DNA of 55,842 nucleotides from Faecalicoccus sp. (GCA_017941505.1 JAGAWH010000115.1:1-55842); one strand, 5' to 3'. Shown: positions 1 through 8,722, counted from the stretch's first letter. A program made the numbers and translations. The notes: a model not told the origin generated them from the letters alone.

Positions 1-143
1 GAGCCGCTCCTATCTTAAAAAAAAGGAATTGAAGAAAATCTCTTTTTATAATGCCCAAAAAGGCAAATAAAATCATCTGCTTAACTAGAAAATGTCTTAG
101 GCAGATGATTTTTAATTAGATTTTCGATAGCGGAGAAAAAAAG
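1..143. other. Left edge non-coding segment with hairpin
   Basis: No coding region is visible here. An inverted repeat of 12 bp (69-80 and 101-112, AAAATCATCTGC and its complement) with a 20-base interior is followed by a T-rich stretch, so it may terminate a gene lying to the left of the window on the plus strand. That upstream gene is not in view. Confidence 0.5.
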
Positions 144-180
144 GGATGGCTCAGTTAAGAATTACTTAACTGAAACATCC
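144..180 (-). terminator. Rho-independent terminator of the tsa operon
   Basis: Read on the minus strand, GGATG and CATCC flank a perfect inner stem CAGTTAAG/CTTAACTG with loop TAATT, followed by C and seven T. The stop codon of the HAD gene (166-168) lies inside the hairpin. It closes the rarA-to-HAD operon. Confidence 0.8.
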
Positions 181-828
181 TCTTTTTATAATATCCATAA
201 CATCCAATAAGGAATCGCATTCCATCTGAATATATTGTTTCATTTGCTCATCCGGAATGATTTGATCTTGGATAAATACCGACTTCATACCCGCATTATG
301 GGCTGCCATAATGCCGTATTTGGAGTCTTCCAACACCAGGCAGTTTTCAGCAGGAATCCCCATCATGTCAGCAGCTTTTAAAAAGACATCCGGTGCCGGT
401 TTTCCCGGCATATTTCCCTCTTTAGAGCTGACTACCACATTAGGTTTTAATTCAAAACCTGCCTTATCAATCATTTCCTGAATATGTTCTTTTTTTGAAC
501 TGGAAGCTACCGCAAAAGGAATCTTTTTTTCATTCAGATACTCAACAAGCTCTTTTAATCCCTTTTTATTGGCATCACCCGGCTTCTTAAAATACATCCA
601 GGTATATTCCATGCGGTGTGATTGGTAATCATCCATAACCGTTTCTAATCCCGGATACTGTTGATTCAATCTTTTGACAATGGAGGAATCCGTTCCGATC
701 AATTGATACGTTACTTCTTTGGGAATTGACAGCTGATACTTCTCTTTCAGCATTTCAAACAGATCAATGATCATTCTTTCGGTATCAAACATCAAACCAT
801 CCATGTCAAAAATGACTGCTTCAATCAT
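166..828 (-). CDS. HAD-family phosphatase (beta-phosphoglucomutase-like)
   Basis: A 220-residue haloacid dehalogenase-superfamily hydrolase of the beta-phosphoglucomutase/phosphatase type, cytosolic. The nucleophile motif DxDG is at residues 8-11 (FDMDG), a Ser-rich motif II (ASSS) and a Lys in PGKPAPD follow, and the acidic motif LVLEDSKYG is near the C terminus; the segment between motifs I and II forms the helical cap. The ATG at 826-828 was chosen over two upstream TTG codons because GGGAGA lies 7 bases before it. Its start overlaps the tsaD stop codon (TGATG), so it is probably translationally coupled as the last gene of the operon. The substrate cannot be told from sequence. Confidence 0.88.
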   Translation of the reverse strand: MIEAVIFDMDGLMFDTERMIIDLFEMLKEKYQLSIPKEVTYQLIGTDSSIVKRLNQQYPGLETVMDDYQSHRMEYTWMYFKKPGDANKKGLKELVEYLNEKKIPFAVASSSKKEHIQEMIDKAGFELKPNVVVSSKEGNMPGKPAPDVFLKAADMMGIPAENCLVLEDSKYGIMAAHNAGMKSVFIQDQIIPDEQMKQYIQMECDSLLDVMDIIKRGCFS

Positions 829-1829
829 CAACAAATCTCCCAGGAAGCATCTCCGGTTAAATCATCACTGGCGCGTCTTCCGGCTTCATAGGCAATGGTA
901 CCGGCAACCGCAATCATCGCCGCATTATCTGTGCAGCAGTACATCGGTGGAACCGTAAATTCCACATCCGGATATCTTACCTCTAATTCTTTAACCTTTT
1001 CACGTAATCGGGAATTGGCAGATACACCGCCACCTACTACGAAATGTTTAATTTCCGGATAGTCTTCCAATACCAGCTTGACCTTATCAAAGATTTCATC
1101 CAAAGCGATTTCCTGGAAGGAACATGCCAAATCGTTCATATCAAAGGTTTTGTTTTGGCGTTCCATACGTTTTGTAAACTGCAATACGCTGCTCTTTAAT
1201 CCGGAGAAGGAGAAATCATAGCGTCCCTGTGTTTTTGGCTTGGCAAGCTCATATACCGGCTTCCCTTCTCTTGCCATTTTATCGATCTTCGGTCCACCCG
1301 GATAACCGAGGCCGAGTACTCTTGCCACCTTATCATAGGCTTCTCCAATCGCATCATCCTGTGTTTCTCCAAGGATCTCAAAACTGGTCTCATCTTTCAT
1401 ATATACAAGCTCTGAGTTTCCTCCCGATACAACCAAAGCTAAAACAGGATATTTCATATCCACAACCAATTCATTGGCATAGATATGACCGGCAAGATGA
1501 TGAACCGGTACTAATGGTTTATGAAACGCAAAAGCCAATGTCTTGGCTGCCTGTACACCTACATGTAAACAGCCAATTAACCCCGGACCTTTTGTGACTG
1601 CCACCACATCGACATCTTCCATGGTCATACCGGCATCCTTTAAGGCCTTATCGATACACCAGGAAATATTCTCCACATGGATACGGCTTGCTACTTCCGG
1701 AACTACGCCGCCAAACTCTTTATGTACATCAATCTGAGAAGCAATCACAGATGATAATACTTCTTTTTTATTTCTTACTAAGGCAACCGCTGTTTCATCA
1801 CAGCTGCTCTCTATTCCAAGAACAATCAT
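828..1829 (-). CDS. tsaD: tRNA N6-adenosine threonylcarbamoyltransferase TsaD
   Basis: This is the catalytic subunit that transfers the threonylcarbamoyl group to A37 of ANN-decoding tRNAs (t6A), working with TsaB and TsaE. The 333-residue protein has the normal family length, begins with the ASKHA-fold segment LGIESSCDET, has the metal-binding HxxxH at H111-H115 within HHLAGH, and the nucleotide-binding glycines VVSGGNSEL and VGGGVSANS. It lies 9 bp after rimI and next to tsaB and tsaE in the same operon. The carbamoyl-AMP synthase gene tsaC is not in this window. Identification is secure. Confidence 0.97.
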   Translation of the reverse strand: MIVLGIESSCDETAVALVRNKKEVLSSVIASQIDVHKEFGGVVPEVASRIHVENISWCIDKALKDAGMTMEDVDVVAVTKGPGLIGCLHVGVQAAKTLAFAFHKPLVPVHHLAGHIYANELVVDMKYPVLALVVSGGNSELVYMKDETSFEILGETQDDAIGEAYDKVARVLGLGYPGGPKIDKMAREGKPVYELAKPKTQGRYDFSFSGLKSSVLQFTKRMERQNKTFDMNDLACSFQEIALDEIFDKVKLVLEDYPEIKHFVVGGGVSANSRLREKVKELEVRYPDVEFTVPPMYCCTDNAAMIAVAGTIAYEAGRRASDDLTGDASWEIC

Positions 1830-1838
1830 ACTAACCTC

Positions 1839-2273
1839 CTATAAGGCCAATGTCATCACAATGGCATTTTCTCCATCCGGATAATATCCTTTGGATACAT
1901 TGACCGTAATAAAGCCGTTTTTTTCATATAATCGTAAAGCCGGGACATTGGATTCACGAACCTCTAAGCTCATAAACTCGCATTCTGCCATCTTTGCCCG
2001 TTTTATTAAATTCTCCAATAAAATCTGCCCATAACCTTTTTGGCGGCATGCAGGATCAATCCCGATTCTTGCCAATTGGGCCATTTCAAAAGTTTCCCAT
2101 AAAAACGCATATCCGACGATACCGTTCTCATCTTTTAGGATCCATCCATGAGAAAAAGGATTTTCCTCTAATTCATACAGGCAGTCCTTTTCGTTCCATG
2201 GCTCTTTAAAACATGCACTTTCAAGTTCCAGGACACGCGGCAGATCCTGTGCTGTCATTTCTGTAAAGATCAT
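1839..2273 (-). CDS. rimI: Ribosomal protein S18 alanine N-acetyltransferase RimI-like (GNAT)
   Basis: A 144-residue GNAT-fold N-acetyltransferase. The acetyl-CoA binding segment RIGIDPACRQKGYGQILLE and the C-terminal LRLYEKNGF motif match the RimI family, which acetylates the N-terminal alanine of ribosomal protein S18. Its start overlaps the tsaB stop by four bases (ATGA). The order tsaE-tsaB-rimI-tsaD is a frequent arrangement in Bacillota and supports the call. Some RimI homologues have broader N-terminal acetyltransferase specificity, so the exact substrate is inferred. Confidence 0.93.
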   Translation of the reverse strand: MIFTEMTAQDLPRVLELESACFKEPWNEKDCLYELEENPFSHGWILKDENGIVGYAFLWETFEMAQLARIGIDPACRQKGYGQILLENLIKRAKMAECEFMSLEVRESNVPALRLYEKNGFITVNVSKGYYPDGENAIVMTLAL

Positions 2274-2869
2274 ACTTTATACGCACTGCTTTCCTTTAAA
2301 TACTTTGGGACAAGCGCATGAATATCTTCCACCTTCTGATAGAATGGCTCCAAATCGATAAAATTCTGTAAGAAATCGATCTGCATCGGTTCCAGTCCTA
2401 ACAGCTCCCTGTCACCGAGTACGGTACCCGGATGTTCATCCAAAAAGCCCGGTAATTCATCCAGAGTCAGTATGGTAGTGGAAGGGTTGATGACACCGCC
2501 CTCCAGATGAGCCACATAAGCTCTTTTAGAACGGGCATCTAAGATCACATTGGCCTTCTGTTCAAGTCCTGCATACAACTGCATCGTTGAAATACAGTAC
2601 AATTCTTTGTTCATCTGGGAACAGAGAACCTTGGCAATGGTCATCGCAATACGAATTCCGGTATAAGAACCGGGACCATCGGTAATCACAACCCGGTCGA
2701 TATCTTTATAATCCAAACCTGTCTTTCGTAATAATTCATTTAATTCTACAAAAATAGTTTCACTCTGCCTTTTAAAAGCTTCTCTGGCAACACCTGCCAA
2801 TAACTTATCATCTTTATACAGTCCGATAATCAGATTTTTATAGGCGCTGTCCATACATAAACTAATCAT
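2270..2869 (-). CDS. tsaB: t6A biosynthesis protein TsaB
   Basis: A non-catalytic TsaD paralogue (199 residues from the chosen start) that forms the TsaB-TsaD dimer required for t6A37 formation. The fold starts with ISLCMDSAYKNL and contains the family segment VITDGPGSYTGIRIAM. A longer reading frame starts 15 codons upstream, but those residues (HPVLFLLPFWRDIN) are atypical and encoded within tsaE; the ATG at 2867-2869 begins directly at the conserved first strand. With this start the gene overlaps tsaE by 8 bases. Confidence 0.94.
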   Translation of the reverse strand: MISLCMDSAYKNLIIGLYKDDKLLAGVAREAFKRQSETIFVELNELLRKTGLDYKDIDRVVITDGPGSYTGIRIAMTIAKVLCSQMNKELYCISTMQLYAGLEQKANVILDARSKRAYVAHLEGGVINPSTTILTLDELPGFLDEHPGTVLGDRELLGLEPMQIDFLQNFIDLEPFYQKVEDIHALVPKYLKESSAYKV

Positions 2870-3317
2870 GTTGATATCCCTCCAAAACGGAAGAAGAAAC
2901 AGGACCGGATGCACTTAATTCAATCGTTCGGTTCTCATCTTCCCCTTCTTCAAAAACCATCGATAAACGATCGCCCGGAAGCTGGTCCTCGATAAAGCCG
3001 CTCCATTCAATAACCGTAATCCCTTCATCAAAACAATCCTCAAAACCGAGATCCTGACTGTTTCCTTCTAAGCGGTACGCATCGATATGATGTAAAGGAT
3101 TGCCATCTTCCTGCTTATAGGATTTTAAGATGGTAAAGGTTGGTGAATTGATGGTTCGCTTGACACCCAGTGCTTTCCCAAATGCCTTGGTCCATGTTGT
3201 CTTACCGGCACCTAAATCACCATCCAGTGTGATGATCAACTGCTTCCCTTTACAGAGATTGGCGATTTTCTCGGCAAATTCTATGGTCTCATTTAAAGAA
3301 TGAATTTCAATTCTCAT
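2862..3317 (-). CDS. tsaE: tRNA threonylcarbamoyladenosine biosynthesis ATPase TsaE
   Basis: A 151-residue P-loop ATPase that drives the TsaBD complex through its catalytic cycle. The Walker A motif GDLGAGKTT is at residues 33-41, followed by the family signature NSPTFTILKSY and the HHIDAYRLEG segment; the Walker-B-like acidic stretch ends in VIEWSG. The start overlaps the rarA stop (ATGA) and the end overlaps tsaB, so the genes are probably cotranslated. Confidence 0.96.
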   Translation of the reverse strand: MRIEIHSLNETIEFAEKIANLCKGKQLIITLDGDLGAGKTTWTKAFGKALGVKRTINSPTFTILKSYKQEDGNPLHHIDAYRLEGNSQDLGFEDCFDEGITVIEWSGFIEDQLPGDRLSMVFEEGEDENRTIELSASGPVSSSVLEGYQHD

Positions 3318-4669
3318 TTTTTCTTACTCCTTCTGATCATCTCTTTAATCGATTTGATCTGTTCAAGACGCTTCTCTACCCGAGGCTCAGAGCCCTGATC
3401 GCTCGGTACATAATATACTTTATCTTTTAAGGCATCCGGTAAACACTGCATGTCTGTCATATGGTATTGATAGTCATGCGAATATTCATATCCATCACCA
3501 TAGCCTAAATCTTTCATTAAACGGGTCGGTGCGTTGCGGATATGTAACGGGACCGGCTCTTCCAGTGTTTTGCGGGCATCCTCGGCAGCGCTCATATATG
3601 CCATTTCCAATGCGTTGGATTTAGGCGCTAAGGCGCAATAGGTAACCGCATGGGTTAAATGCACACTGCACTCCGGCATGCCGATAAAATGACAGGCCTG
3701 ATACGCAGCTACGGTAATCTCTAAAGCGCGGGAATCTGCCATACCGATATCTTCACTCGCAAACCGACATACTCGGCGGGCAATATATAAAGGATCTTCC
3801 CCACCTTCCAACATACGAGCTAACCAATAAATGGCTGCCTGCACATCGCTGTTTCGCATACTTTTATGTAAGGCGGAAATAATATTGTAGTGCTCTTCCC
3901 CTTTCTTATCGTAAAGAAGGGAGCGTTTCTGCAGACATTGTTTCAATATGTCTTTAGAAACATGCACACCGTAAATATCCGAAGGTGAATTATATACCAC
4001 CATCTCTAATGTATTTAAGCAGAACCTTGCGTCGCCTCCGGAGAAAGCCGCAATCGCACGAATATCTTCCGGTTCAATATGCACATTCATATCCCCAAGA
4101 CCTTTTGGTGATGTGATAGCTCTTTGGATTAACTCTTCCAAATCTTCGGTTTCTAATGCGTTTAACACGAAAACGCGGCAGCGTGATAATAACGCGCTGT
4201 TAATCTCAAAGCTAGGGTTTTCTGTAGTTGCTCCAATCAGGATAATACTGCCCTTTTCTACATACGGTAAAAAGGCATCCTGCTGGGCTTTATTAAAACG
4301 GTGTATTTCATCTACAAACAAAATCGTTCTTTGACCGTATTGTTTGCGGGCGTCGGCCTGGCGCATAACTTCCTTGATTTCTTTAATACCGCTGGTAACG
4401 GCAGAAAAATCAATAAAATAGCTCTTGGTCTGATGGGCAATAATACGGGCTAATGTAGTCTTGCCTACACCGGGAGGGCCCCAGAAGATCATTGAAGTGA
4501 CCTGATCGTTTTCAATCATCCGCCACAATAGATTACCTTTATCCACCAGCTGCTTCTGTCCGACATATTCCTCTAAGGTTTCCGGACGCATGCGGTCCGC
4601 AAGCGGGCGGTTAAAATCAGATTCTTTTTTTTCATTTTCTTCTTCAAAAAAAAGGGATTCTTGAATCAT
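3314..4669 (-). CDS. rarA: Replication-associated recombination protein RarA (MgsA)
   Basis: A 451-residue AAA+ ATPase of the RarA/MgsA/WRNIP1 family, acting at stalled replication forks. It has Walker A GPPGVGKTT at residues 64-72, Walker B ILFVDEIHRFN, a sensor-1 region GATTENPSFE, and the C-terminal tetramerisation part (RLMKDLGYGDGYEYSHD). A longer frame starts 31 codons upstream, but the ATG at 4667-4669 has a GGAGGTG ribosome site and the upper part would read through the promoter. It is the first gene of the operon that continues into tsaE; this pairing of rarA with t6A genes is an operon feature, not proof of shared function. Confidence 0.95.
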   Translation of the reverse strand: MIQESLFFEEENEKKESDFNRPLADRMRPETLEEYVGQKQLVDKGNLLWRMIENDQVTSMIFWGPPGVGKTTLARIIAHQTKSYFIDFSAVTSGIKEIKEVMRQADARKQYGQRTILFVDEIHRFNKAQQDAFLPYVEKGSIILIGATTENPSFEINSALLSRCRVFVLNALETEDLEELIQRAITSPKGLGDMNVHIEPEDIRAIAAFSGGDARFCLNTLEMVVYNSPSDIYGVHVSKDILKQCLQKRSLLYDKKGEEHYNIISALHKSMRNSDVQAAIYWLARMLEGGEDPLYIARRVCRFASEDIGMADSRALEITVAAYQACHFIGMPECSVHLTHAVTYCALAPKSNALEMAYMSAAEDARKTLEEPVPLHIRNAPTRLMKDLGYGDGYEYSHDYQYHMTDMQCLPDALKDKVYYVPSDQGSEPRVEKRLEQIKSIKEMIRRSKKK

Positions 4670-4687
4670 AAGCACCTCCGTCGAATC

Positions 4688-4696
4688 ATTATACCA
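4688..4696 (-). promoter_or_regulatory. Extended -10 promoter of the rarA-tsa operon
   Basis: Minus-strand TGGTATAAT, an extended -10 box, lies 18 bases before the start codon of rarA. No good -35 hexamer is visible at 17 bp, which is usual when TGn is present. Confidence 0.6.
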
Positions 4697-4735
4697 TGAC
4701 TGGGCAAAAAACGTGTGTAAGAAACGTATACATTT

Positions 4736-4741
4736 TATAAT
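4736..4741 (+). promoter_or_regulatory. -10 box for the flavin reductase gene
   Basis: TATAAT lies 19 bases before the start codon and directly before the ribosome site CGGAGG. The -35 region is weak. It is divergent from the rarA promoter, with about 90 bp between the two start codons. Confidence 0.5.
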
Positions 4742-4760
4742 AATTACGGAGGTATTTATC

Positions 4761-5264
4761 ATGAAAAAAGAAATCGATATTTTTGATTATGCAGGTGTAA
4801 TTGCCCATGCGCTGCCATCAGGAATCTTACTTAACACCAAAGGAGATAAAGTAAACACCATGACCATCGGCTGGGGTCAGATTGGAATTGAATGGGGTCG
4901 CAAGATTTTTACCGTATTTGTGCGTGAAAGCCGCTATACAAAAGAATTATTAGAAAAGAATCCGGAATTTACCATTTCCTGTGGGCTGGATGCGACAAAT
5001 AAAAATATCATCGGTTACTGCGGCACAAAATCCGGCAGAGACACCGATAAGATCAAGGATATGGGATTGACGATTGAAGAACCGGAAGTAATATCCGTAC
5101 CGGGATTTAAGGAATTCCCTTTGACCATCGAGTGTAAAGTGATCTACAAACAGGATCAGCCAAAAGAAACTCTGACTACAGAAATTGATCAAAAATTCTA
5201 TAAAAATGGGGATTATCATACTCTGTATATCGGAGAAATCGTTTCCGCTTATATCATCGAATAG
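4761..5264 (+). CDS. Flavin reductase-like FMN-binding protein
   Basis: A 167-residue protein of the flavin reductase/flavoredoxin-like split-barrel family, which binds FMN and reduces flavin or transfers electrons. The N-terminal part (ALPSGILLNTKG, NTMTIGWGQIGIEWG) and the following VFVRESRYTKELL segment match this family. The start at 4761 is preceded by CGGAGG; a longer frame 16 codons upstream lies across the promoter and was rejected. The gene stands alone, convergent with the next gene. The physiological partner is unknown. Confidence 0.85.
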   Translation: MKKEIDIFDYAGVIAHALPSGILLNTKGDKVNTMTIGWGQIGIEWGRKIFTVFVRESRYTKELLEKNPEFTISCGLDATNKNIIGYCGTKSGRDTDKIKDMGLTIEEPEVISVPGFKEFPLTIECKVIYKQDQPKETLTTEIDQKFYKNGDYHTLYIGEIVSAYIIE

Positions 5265-5275
5265 AAAAAAGCGAA

Positions 5276-5737
5276 CTATTCAGCCCGCTTGTCATTTTTC
5301 TTTAAGTATCGAAGTTCATCCAGAGCTTCTTTTTTATCGGTAAACCAAGTCACATAGAAGCGGTCCCACGGAAGTAATTCTTCTCTGTCAAAGTAGTACT
5401 GACCTCCATGAACTTCCATCCAGTTAATCACTTTTGATTGAAGAGTAACCTTTTGTTTCGAATCCGGTTTAAGATACCAGATTTCCTGTCCGCTTTCTAA
5501 CAACTGAAGACGCTCAACTTCCTGGGTGGTTAATGTAGATGGAATATTATTAACCTTCCATGTCTTATTGTAGTTTAAAAGCGGAATCAACATTTTTTCT
5601 TTCTTTTGTACAATGATATACCATTGTTTCTTTTCTAAGTCATAGTAGACTCCGTACACGATCATTGAAGATCCCTTCATTGATTCAATTACGCCTTCCT
5701 TTAGGCAGGCAGTCAGAATTTGATAGTTTTCGTTCAT
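5276..5737 (-). CDS. Hypothetical protein
   Basis: A 153-residue soluble protein that I do not recognise. There is no signal peptide or membrane segment. The sequence is rich in aromatic and charged residues (ILTACLKEGVIESMKGSS near the N terminus, WDRFYVTWFTDKKEALDEL near the C terminus) with alternating strand-like stretches. The ATG at 5735-5737 has an AGGAAGGA ribosome site; the 20 upstream in-frame codons lie in a leader and were excluded. It sits alone, downstream of the gamma carbonic anhydrase and separated from it by a hairpin. Confidence 0.75.
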   Translation of the reverse strand: MNENYQILTACLKEGVIESMKGSSMIVYGVYYDLEKKQWYIIVQKKEKMLIPLLNYNKTWKVNNIPSTLTTQEVERLQLLESGQEIWYLKPDSKQKVTLQSKVINWMEVHGGQYYFDREELLPWDRFYVTWFTDKKEALDELRYLKKNDKRAE

Positions 5738-5775
5738 ATTATTGTCCTTCCTTTCTGACTGATGTGGAAAAAGTA

Positions 5776-5816
5776 AAAGAGGCCGCACCAATCCCATCCA
5801 TCAGTCCCGCCTCTTT
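5776..5816 (-). terminator. Hairpin after the gamma carbonic anhydrase gene
   Basis: Minus strand: AAAGAGGC and GCCTCTTT arms around a 25-base interior, followed by TTACTTTTT. It likely terminates the upstream gene. As no clear promoter lies between it and the next gene on the same strand, it may be a partial terminator or attenuator. Confidence 0.55.
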
Positions 5817-5845
5817 GATGGATTTATCTTATCATTAATAGGCAT

Positions 5846-6331
5846 TTAAATCAATTTATTACCATATTTTTTTGCCTCTGAAATGTACTTTTGGGCATTG
5901 ACACGATTGGCGTTGATTTCTTCTTCTGTCAATATCCGCCTTACCTTTGCGGGAGTCCCCATTACTAGAGTATTGTCTTCGATAACCGCATTTTGCGGCA
6001 CCAGAGCACCGGCTGCCACAATACAGTTTTTACCGATGACCGCTCCATTTAAGACAATCGCACCCATACCGATGACCGTATTTTCTTTAACGGTGCATCC
6101 ATGTAAGATTGCTGAGTGTCCTACAGTAACACCCTTGCCAAGACTCACAGGGTATCCTTCATCGACATGAATCACACAGTTATCCTGCACATTCGATCCT
6201 TCCTGAATCCAAATCGTATCATCTTCAGCACGGATTACGGCATTAAACCATACCGAACAATCTTTCTCAATCGTAACATTTCCCCGAATCACAGCACCTT
6301 CTGCCACATATACGGATTGATCTATCTTCAT
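5846..6331 (-). CDS. Gamma-class carbonic anhydrase family protein (left-handed beta-helix)
   Basis: A 161-residue left-handed beta-helix protein with successive hexapeptide repeats (GAVIRGNVTIEKDCSVW, AILHGCTVKENTVIGMGAIV). The three zinc-ligand histidines of the gamma carbonic anhydrase family are present at H55, H72 and H77 (VIHVD, GHSAILHG). Many such YrdA/PaaY-like proteins have weak or untested carbonic anhydrase activity. Three ATG codons lie close together; the one at 6329-6331 is best spaced from GGTGA. It has its own extended -10 promoter. Confidence 0.88.
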   Translation of the reverse strand: MKIDQSVYVAEGAVIRGNVTIEKDCSVWFNAVIRAEDDTIWIQEGSNVQDNCVIHVDEGYPVSLGKGVTVGHSAILHGCTVKENTVIGMGAIVLNGAVIGKNCIVAAGALVPQNAVIEDNTLVMGTPAKVRRILTEEEINANRVNAQKYISEAKKYGNKLI

Positions 6332-6347
6332 AATCATCACCAAAGCT

Positions 6348-6356
6348 ATTTTACCA
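6348..6356 (-). promoter_or_regulatory. Extended -10 promoter of the gamma carbonic anhydrase gene
   Basis: Minus-strand TGGTAAAAT, with the start codon about 17 bases downstream. It overlaps the -35 element of the divergent S66 peptidase promoter. Confidence 0.5.
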
Positions 6357-6379
6357 TATCCTTTCTTGTCATGTATAAT
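6350..6379 (+). promoter_or_regulatory. Sigma-A promoter of the S66 peptidase gene
   Basis: TTTACC and TATAAT are separated by 18 bp; the ribosome site GGAGGA and start codon follow within 20 bases. The promoter is divergent from and overlaps that of the gamma carbonic anhydrase gene. Confidence 0.6.
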
Positions 6380-6398
6380 GAGGGCGGAGGAACTAATT

Positions 6399-7382
6399 AT
6401 GATTTATCCAGAATTTTTAAGAACCAATGATACCATTGGGATTGCGGCACCGAGCGCCGGTGTCGGCAAGAAAATTGAATCCTATGAAAGATCACTGCAG
6501 GTCTTAAAAGACAATGGATGGCAAATCAAAGAAACCGCCTCGGTAAGAAACGAGGGCGACCGCAGTGCAGATGCCAAAACGCGGGCTGAAGAATTTGTCT
6601 CCTTGTTTACAGATGGTGGAGTGAACTTCGTAATGTGTGCAGCCGGTGGTGACTTCTTATTTGAAATCTTGGAAGATTTAGATTTTGAAGAGATGAAAAA
6701 CCACCCAAAATGGATATCCGGGCACTCCGATCCTACAGGCATACTTTATCCGTATACGGTTAATTGTGATGTGGCAACCTTCTATGCGATGAATGCCGGA
6801 GGCTATGATGTAGAACCAATGCCGGAATATATTCAGAACAATCTAAGAATGCTCAGAGGAGAACAGCTGATTCAGAAAAGCTCCAAGATGCATATGAAGA
6901 CACCGACCTTCCTAGCAGAAAAAGTGGAATTCGATACACCTACAAAATGGATCTCTTCGGTTGGTGATTTCGAAGTGGAAGGACGCTGTATCGGCGGATG
7001 CATGGATGTATTGAAAGATTTGATTGGAACAAAATTTGATGGAACAAAGGATTTTGTAGAAAAATATAAAGATGACGGTCAAATCTGGTTCTTTGATGTA
7101 TTCTCCATGAGTGCCGAAAATGTATACCGCACACTTCGTCAAATGCGTTATGCCGGATGGTTTGACCATACTAAGGCCATCATTCTTGGACGTGTATTAT
7201 TTGAATCCAGTGATACGGATATGACCTATCAGGAAGCAGCCGAGTGGGCTGTACGAGACATTCCTGTGATTACCGAAGCGGATGTAGGACATACACTTCC
7301 TTACATGACCATGATCAACGGTGCTATGATGCATCTTGTCATGAAAGAGAACAAAGCACAGATTCAATTCTCATTTAAATAA
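6399..7382 (+). CDS. S66-family peptidase (LD-carboxypeptidase/MccF-like)
   Basis: A 327-residue member of the S66 serine peptidases, which include cytosolic LD-carboxypeptidase A (murein tetrapeptide recycling) and the microcin C self-immunity protein MccF. The nucleophile is S110 in the motif SGHSD, following the family's CAAGGD turn; the C-terminal His of the Ser-Glu-His triad fits ADVGHTLPY. The N terminus (DTIGIAAPS) is typical. The start at 6399 has GGAGGA 6 bases upstream; 11 further in-frame codons upstream overlap the promoter. The sequence looks closer to MccF-type than to classic LdcA, so the peptide substrate is open. Confidence 0.88.
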   Translation: MIYPEFLRTNDTIGIAAPSAGVGKKIESYERSLQVLKDNGWQIKETASVRNEGDRSADAKTRAEEFVSLFTDGGVNFVMCAAGGDFLFEILEDLDFEEMKNHPKWISGHSDPTGILYPYTVNCDVATFYAMNAGGYDVEPMPEYIQNNLRMLRGEQLIQKSSKMHMKTPTFLAEKVEFDTPTKWISSVGDFEVEGRCIGGCMDVLKDLIGTKFDGTKDFVEKYKDDGQIWFFDVFSMSAENVYRTLRQMRYAGWFDHTKAIILGRVLFESSDTDMTYQEAAEWAVRDIPVITEADVGHTLPYMTMINGAMMHLVMKENKAQIQFSFK

Positions 7383-7543
7383 GAATCTGTATTTCTTACT
7401 GCTGTGTTATAAAAAAATTTTTCGCTGTATTCTATTAATTTGATTCCTCTAAGACAATAAAAATAATAATTTCTATTTATATATAATTTACTGATTTACT
7501 GCTTATATTGTAAAACCCGGAGATCAAACTCCGGGTTATTGTT
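7383..7543. other. AT-rich spacer between convergent genes
   Basis: Very AT-rich DNA with no reading frame of note. The only clear element is the terminator at 7514-7537. Confidence 0.6.
7514..7537. terminator. Bidirectional terminator
   Basis: Perfect 9-bp stem AACCCGGAG/CTCCGGGTT with loop ATCAAA; T-rich on both sides (ATTGTTTTATTTTT on plus, TTAC on minus). It lies just after the SGNH hydrolase stop (minus) and about 130 bp after the S66 gene (plus). Confidence 0.8.
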
Positions 7544-8722
7544 TTATTTTTCAAATAATACCTTGTAAGCCTCCATAGCCATTGCCTTATAGCCGGCAGC
7601 GCTTGGATGCAGGTGGTCACCGGAGTCCATTCCGGTATTAAATTCTTTTGGCTTATTTGGATTTTCGGTCGCCTTATGGAAGTCGATAAATCCATCAGCC
7701 TTGGTATCTTTGGCAAGACATTCATTGAATTCATTTTTCATCACTTCACGGAAATCTTCATAGGTGCGCCATCCGTAAATCGGAAGTAAAGCACCTAAAT
7801 AAACCTTGTAGCCCATATCTTTTCCGATATCGATATAGCGGTCAATTCCTTCCATCATTTCATCGATTGTCGGAAGATCGCTCATCGGACGGAACTGGTT
7901 AACCGCATATCCAACCGGATGAATGATATCATTGATACCCTGCTGGATAATGACAATATCTGCTCCGGATACATTCCATTCTCTCGGAACGCGATGTTCA
8001 CCTTTTAATCCATATGAATCATAGGTAATCGAAGAATATTCTCTTAAGATGCGGGTTCCGCTGGCTGCCTTACGGATAATGGCAGTATCTTTAATTCCCT
8101 TTTCCTTTAAGATCAATGTCAAATATTCCGGCCAGTCTTCTGCGGTAATGGAATCTCCATAACAGATGATGGCATGATTCTTTTCTTCGGTAAAGACTTC
8201 TACATCGCTTAAGAAGTAATTCCAATGTGTCAGCTTGGTCGTTTCGGCATCTAAAACCGGATATTCACTCTGGTCGCCGATCGAGAAATAAGCCTCGGAT
8301 AGAGGACCTTCTGTCACAACGGCAGAACGCATTTCGGTAAAGTCTTTTAAATAAAAGCTGATGACTAAACGCTCGGTATCCGAAACATTAAAATCAATTG
8401 GCTCTGTGGTATGTTTCTTTCCTGCTTCAATGGTAAAACCATCGACTTTGACAAGGGTATCTTTCTGAATCTTTCCGCCAAATGCCTTAATTTTATTTCC
8501 TTCTGAATCTAAAGTAGGGCTTTTATCTTCTAAAGCGATAGTAATCTTATCAATCGTGATAGCTTCATTGCCACAGATATTATCAAATGTTAAGCGTATT
8601 TTATTGCCTTTAAAAGGTGAATAAATCGGATAGCGAAGTGTCAAATTTTTGGCATAATTCTCCGGCTTTCTTGTAGCGATTGACATCGCATTTCCCCATA
8701 TTTCAACCCATTTTGTATACAT
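7544..8722 (-). CDS. SGNH/GDSL-type esterase or lipase
   Basis: A 392-residue intracellular hydrolase. The C-terminal half has all SGNH blocks: nucleophile S191 in YGDSIT, N264 in QQGINDI and the D369-x-x-H372 pair in GDHLHPSAAGY. The N-terminal half (about residues 25-175) is beta-rich (RLTFDNICGNEAITIDKITIAL), like the jelly-roll-type domain found before GDSL domains in carbohydrate esterases. No signal peptide is present, so it probably acts on imported small substrates; the acyl substrate is unknown. The start has GAGGATG upstream. It is a single-gene unit. Confidence 0.88.
   Translation of the reverse strand: MYTKWVEIWGNAMSIATRKPENYAKNLTLRYPIYSPFKGNKIRLTFDNICGNEAITIDKITIALEDKSPTLDSEGNKIKAFGGKIQKDTLVKVDGFTIEAGKKHTTEPIDFNVSDTERLVISFYLKDFTEMRSAVVTEGPLSEAYFSIGDQSEYPVLDAETTKLTHWNYFLSDVEVFTEEKNHAIICYGDSITAEDWPEYLTLILKEKGIKDTAIIRKAASGTRILREYSSITYDSYGLKGEHRVPREWNVSGADIVIIQQGINDIIHPVGYAVNQFRPMSDLPTIDEMMEGIDRYIDIGKDMGYKVYLGALLPIYGWRTYEDFREVMKNEFNECLAKDTKADGFIDFHKATENPNKPKEFNTGMDSGDHLHPSAAGYKAMAMEAYKVLFEK

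Noticed and set aside
1229..1597. Plus-strand open frame opposite tsaD
   Set aside because: Antisense shadow of a conserved gene, no ribosome site and no recognisable protein.
4113..4334. Plus-strand frame inside rarA
   Set aside because: Shadow of the AAA+ domain region; composition not protein-like.
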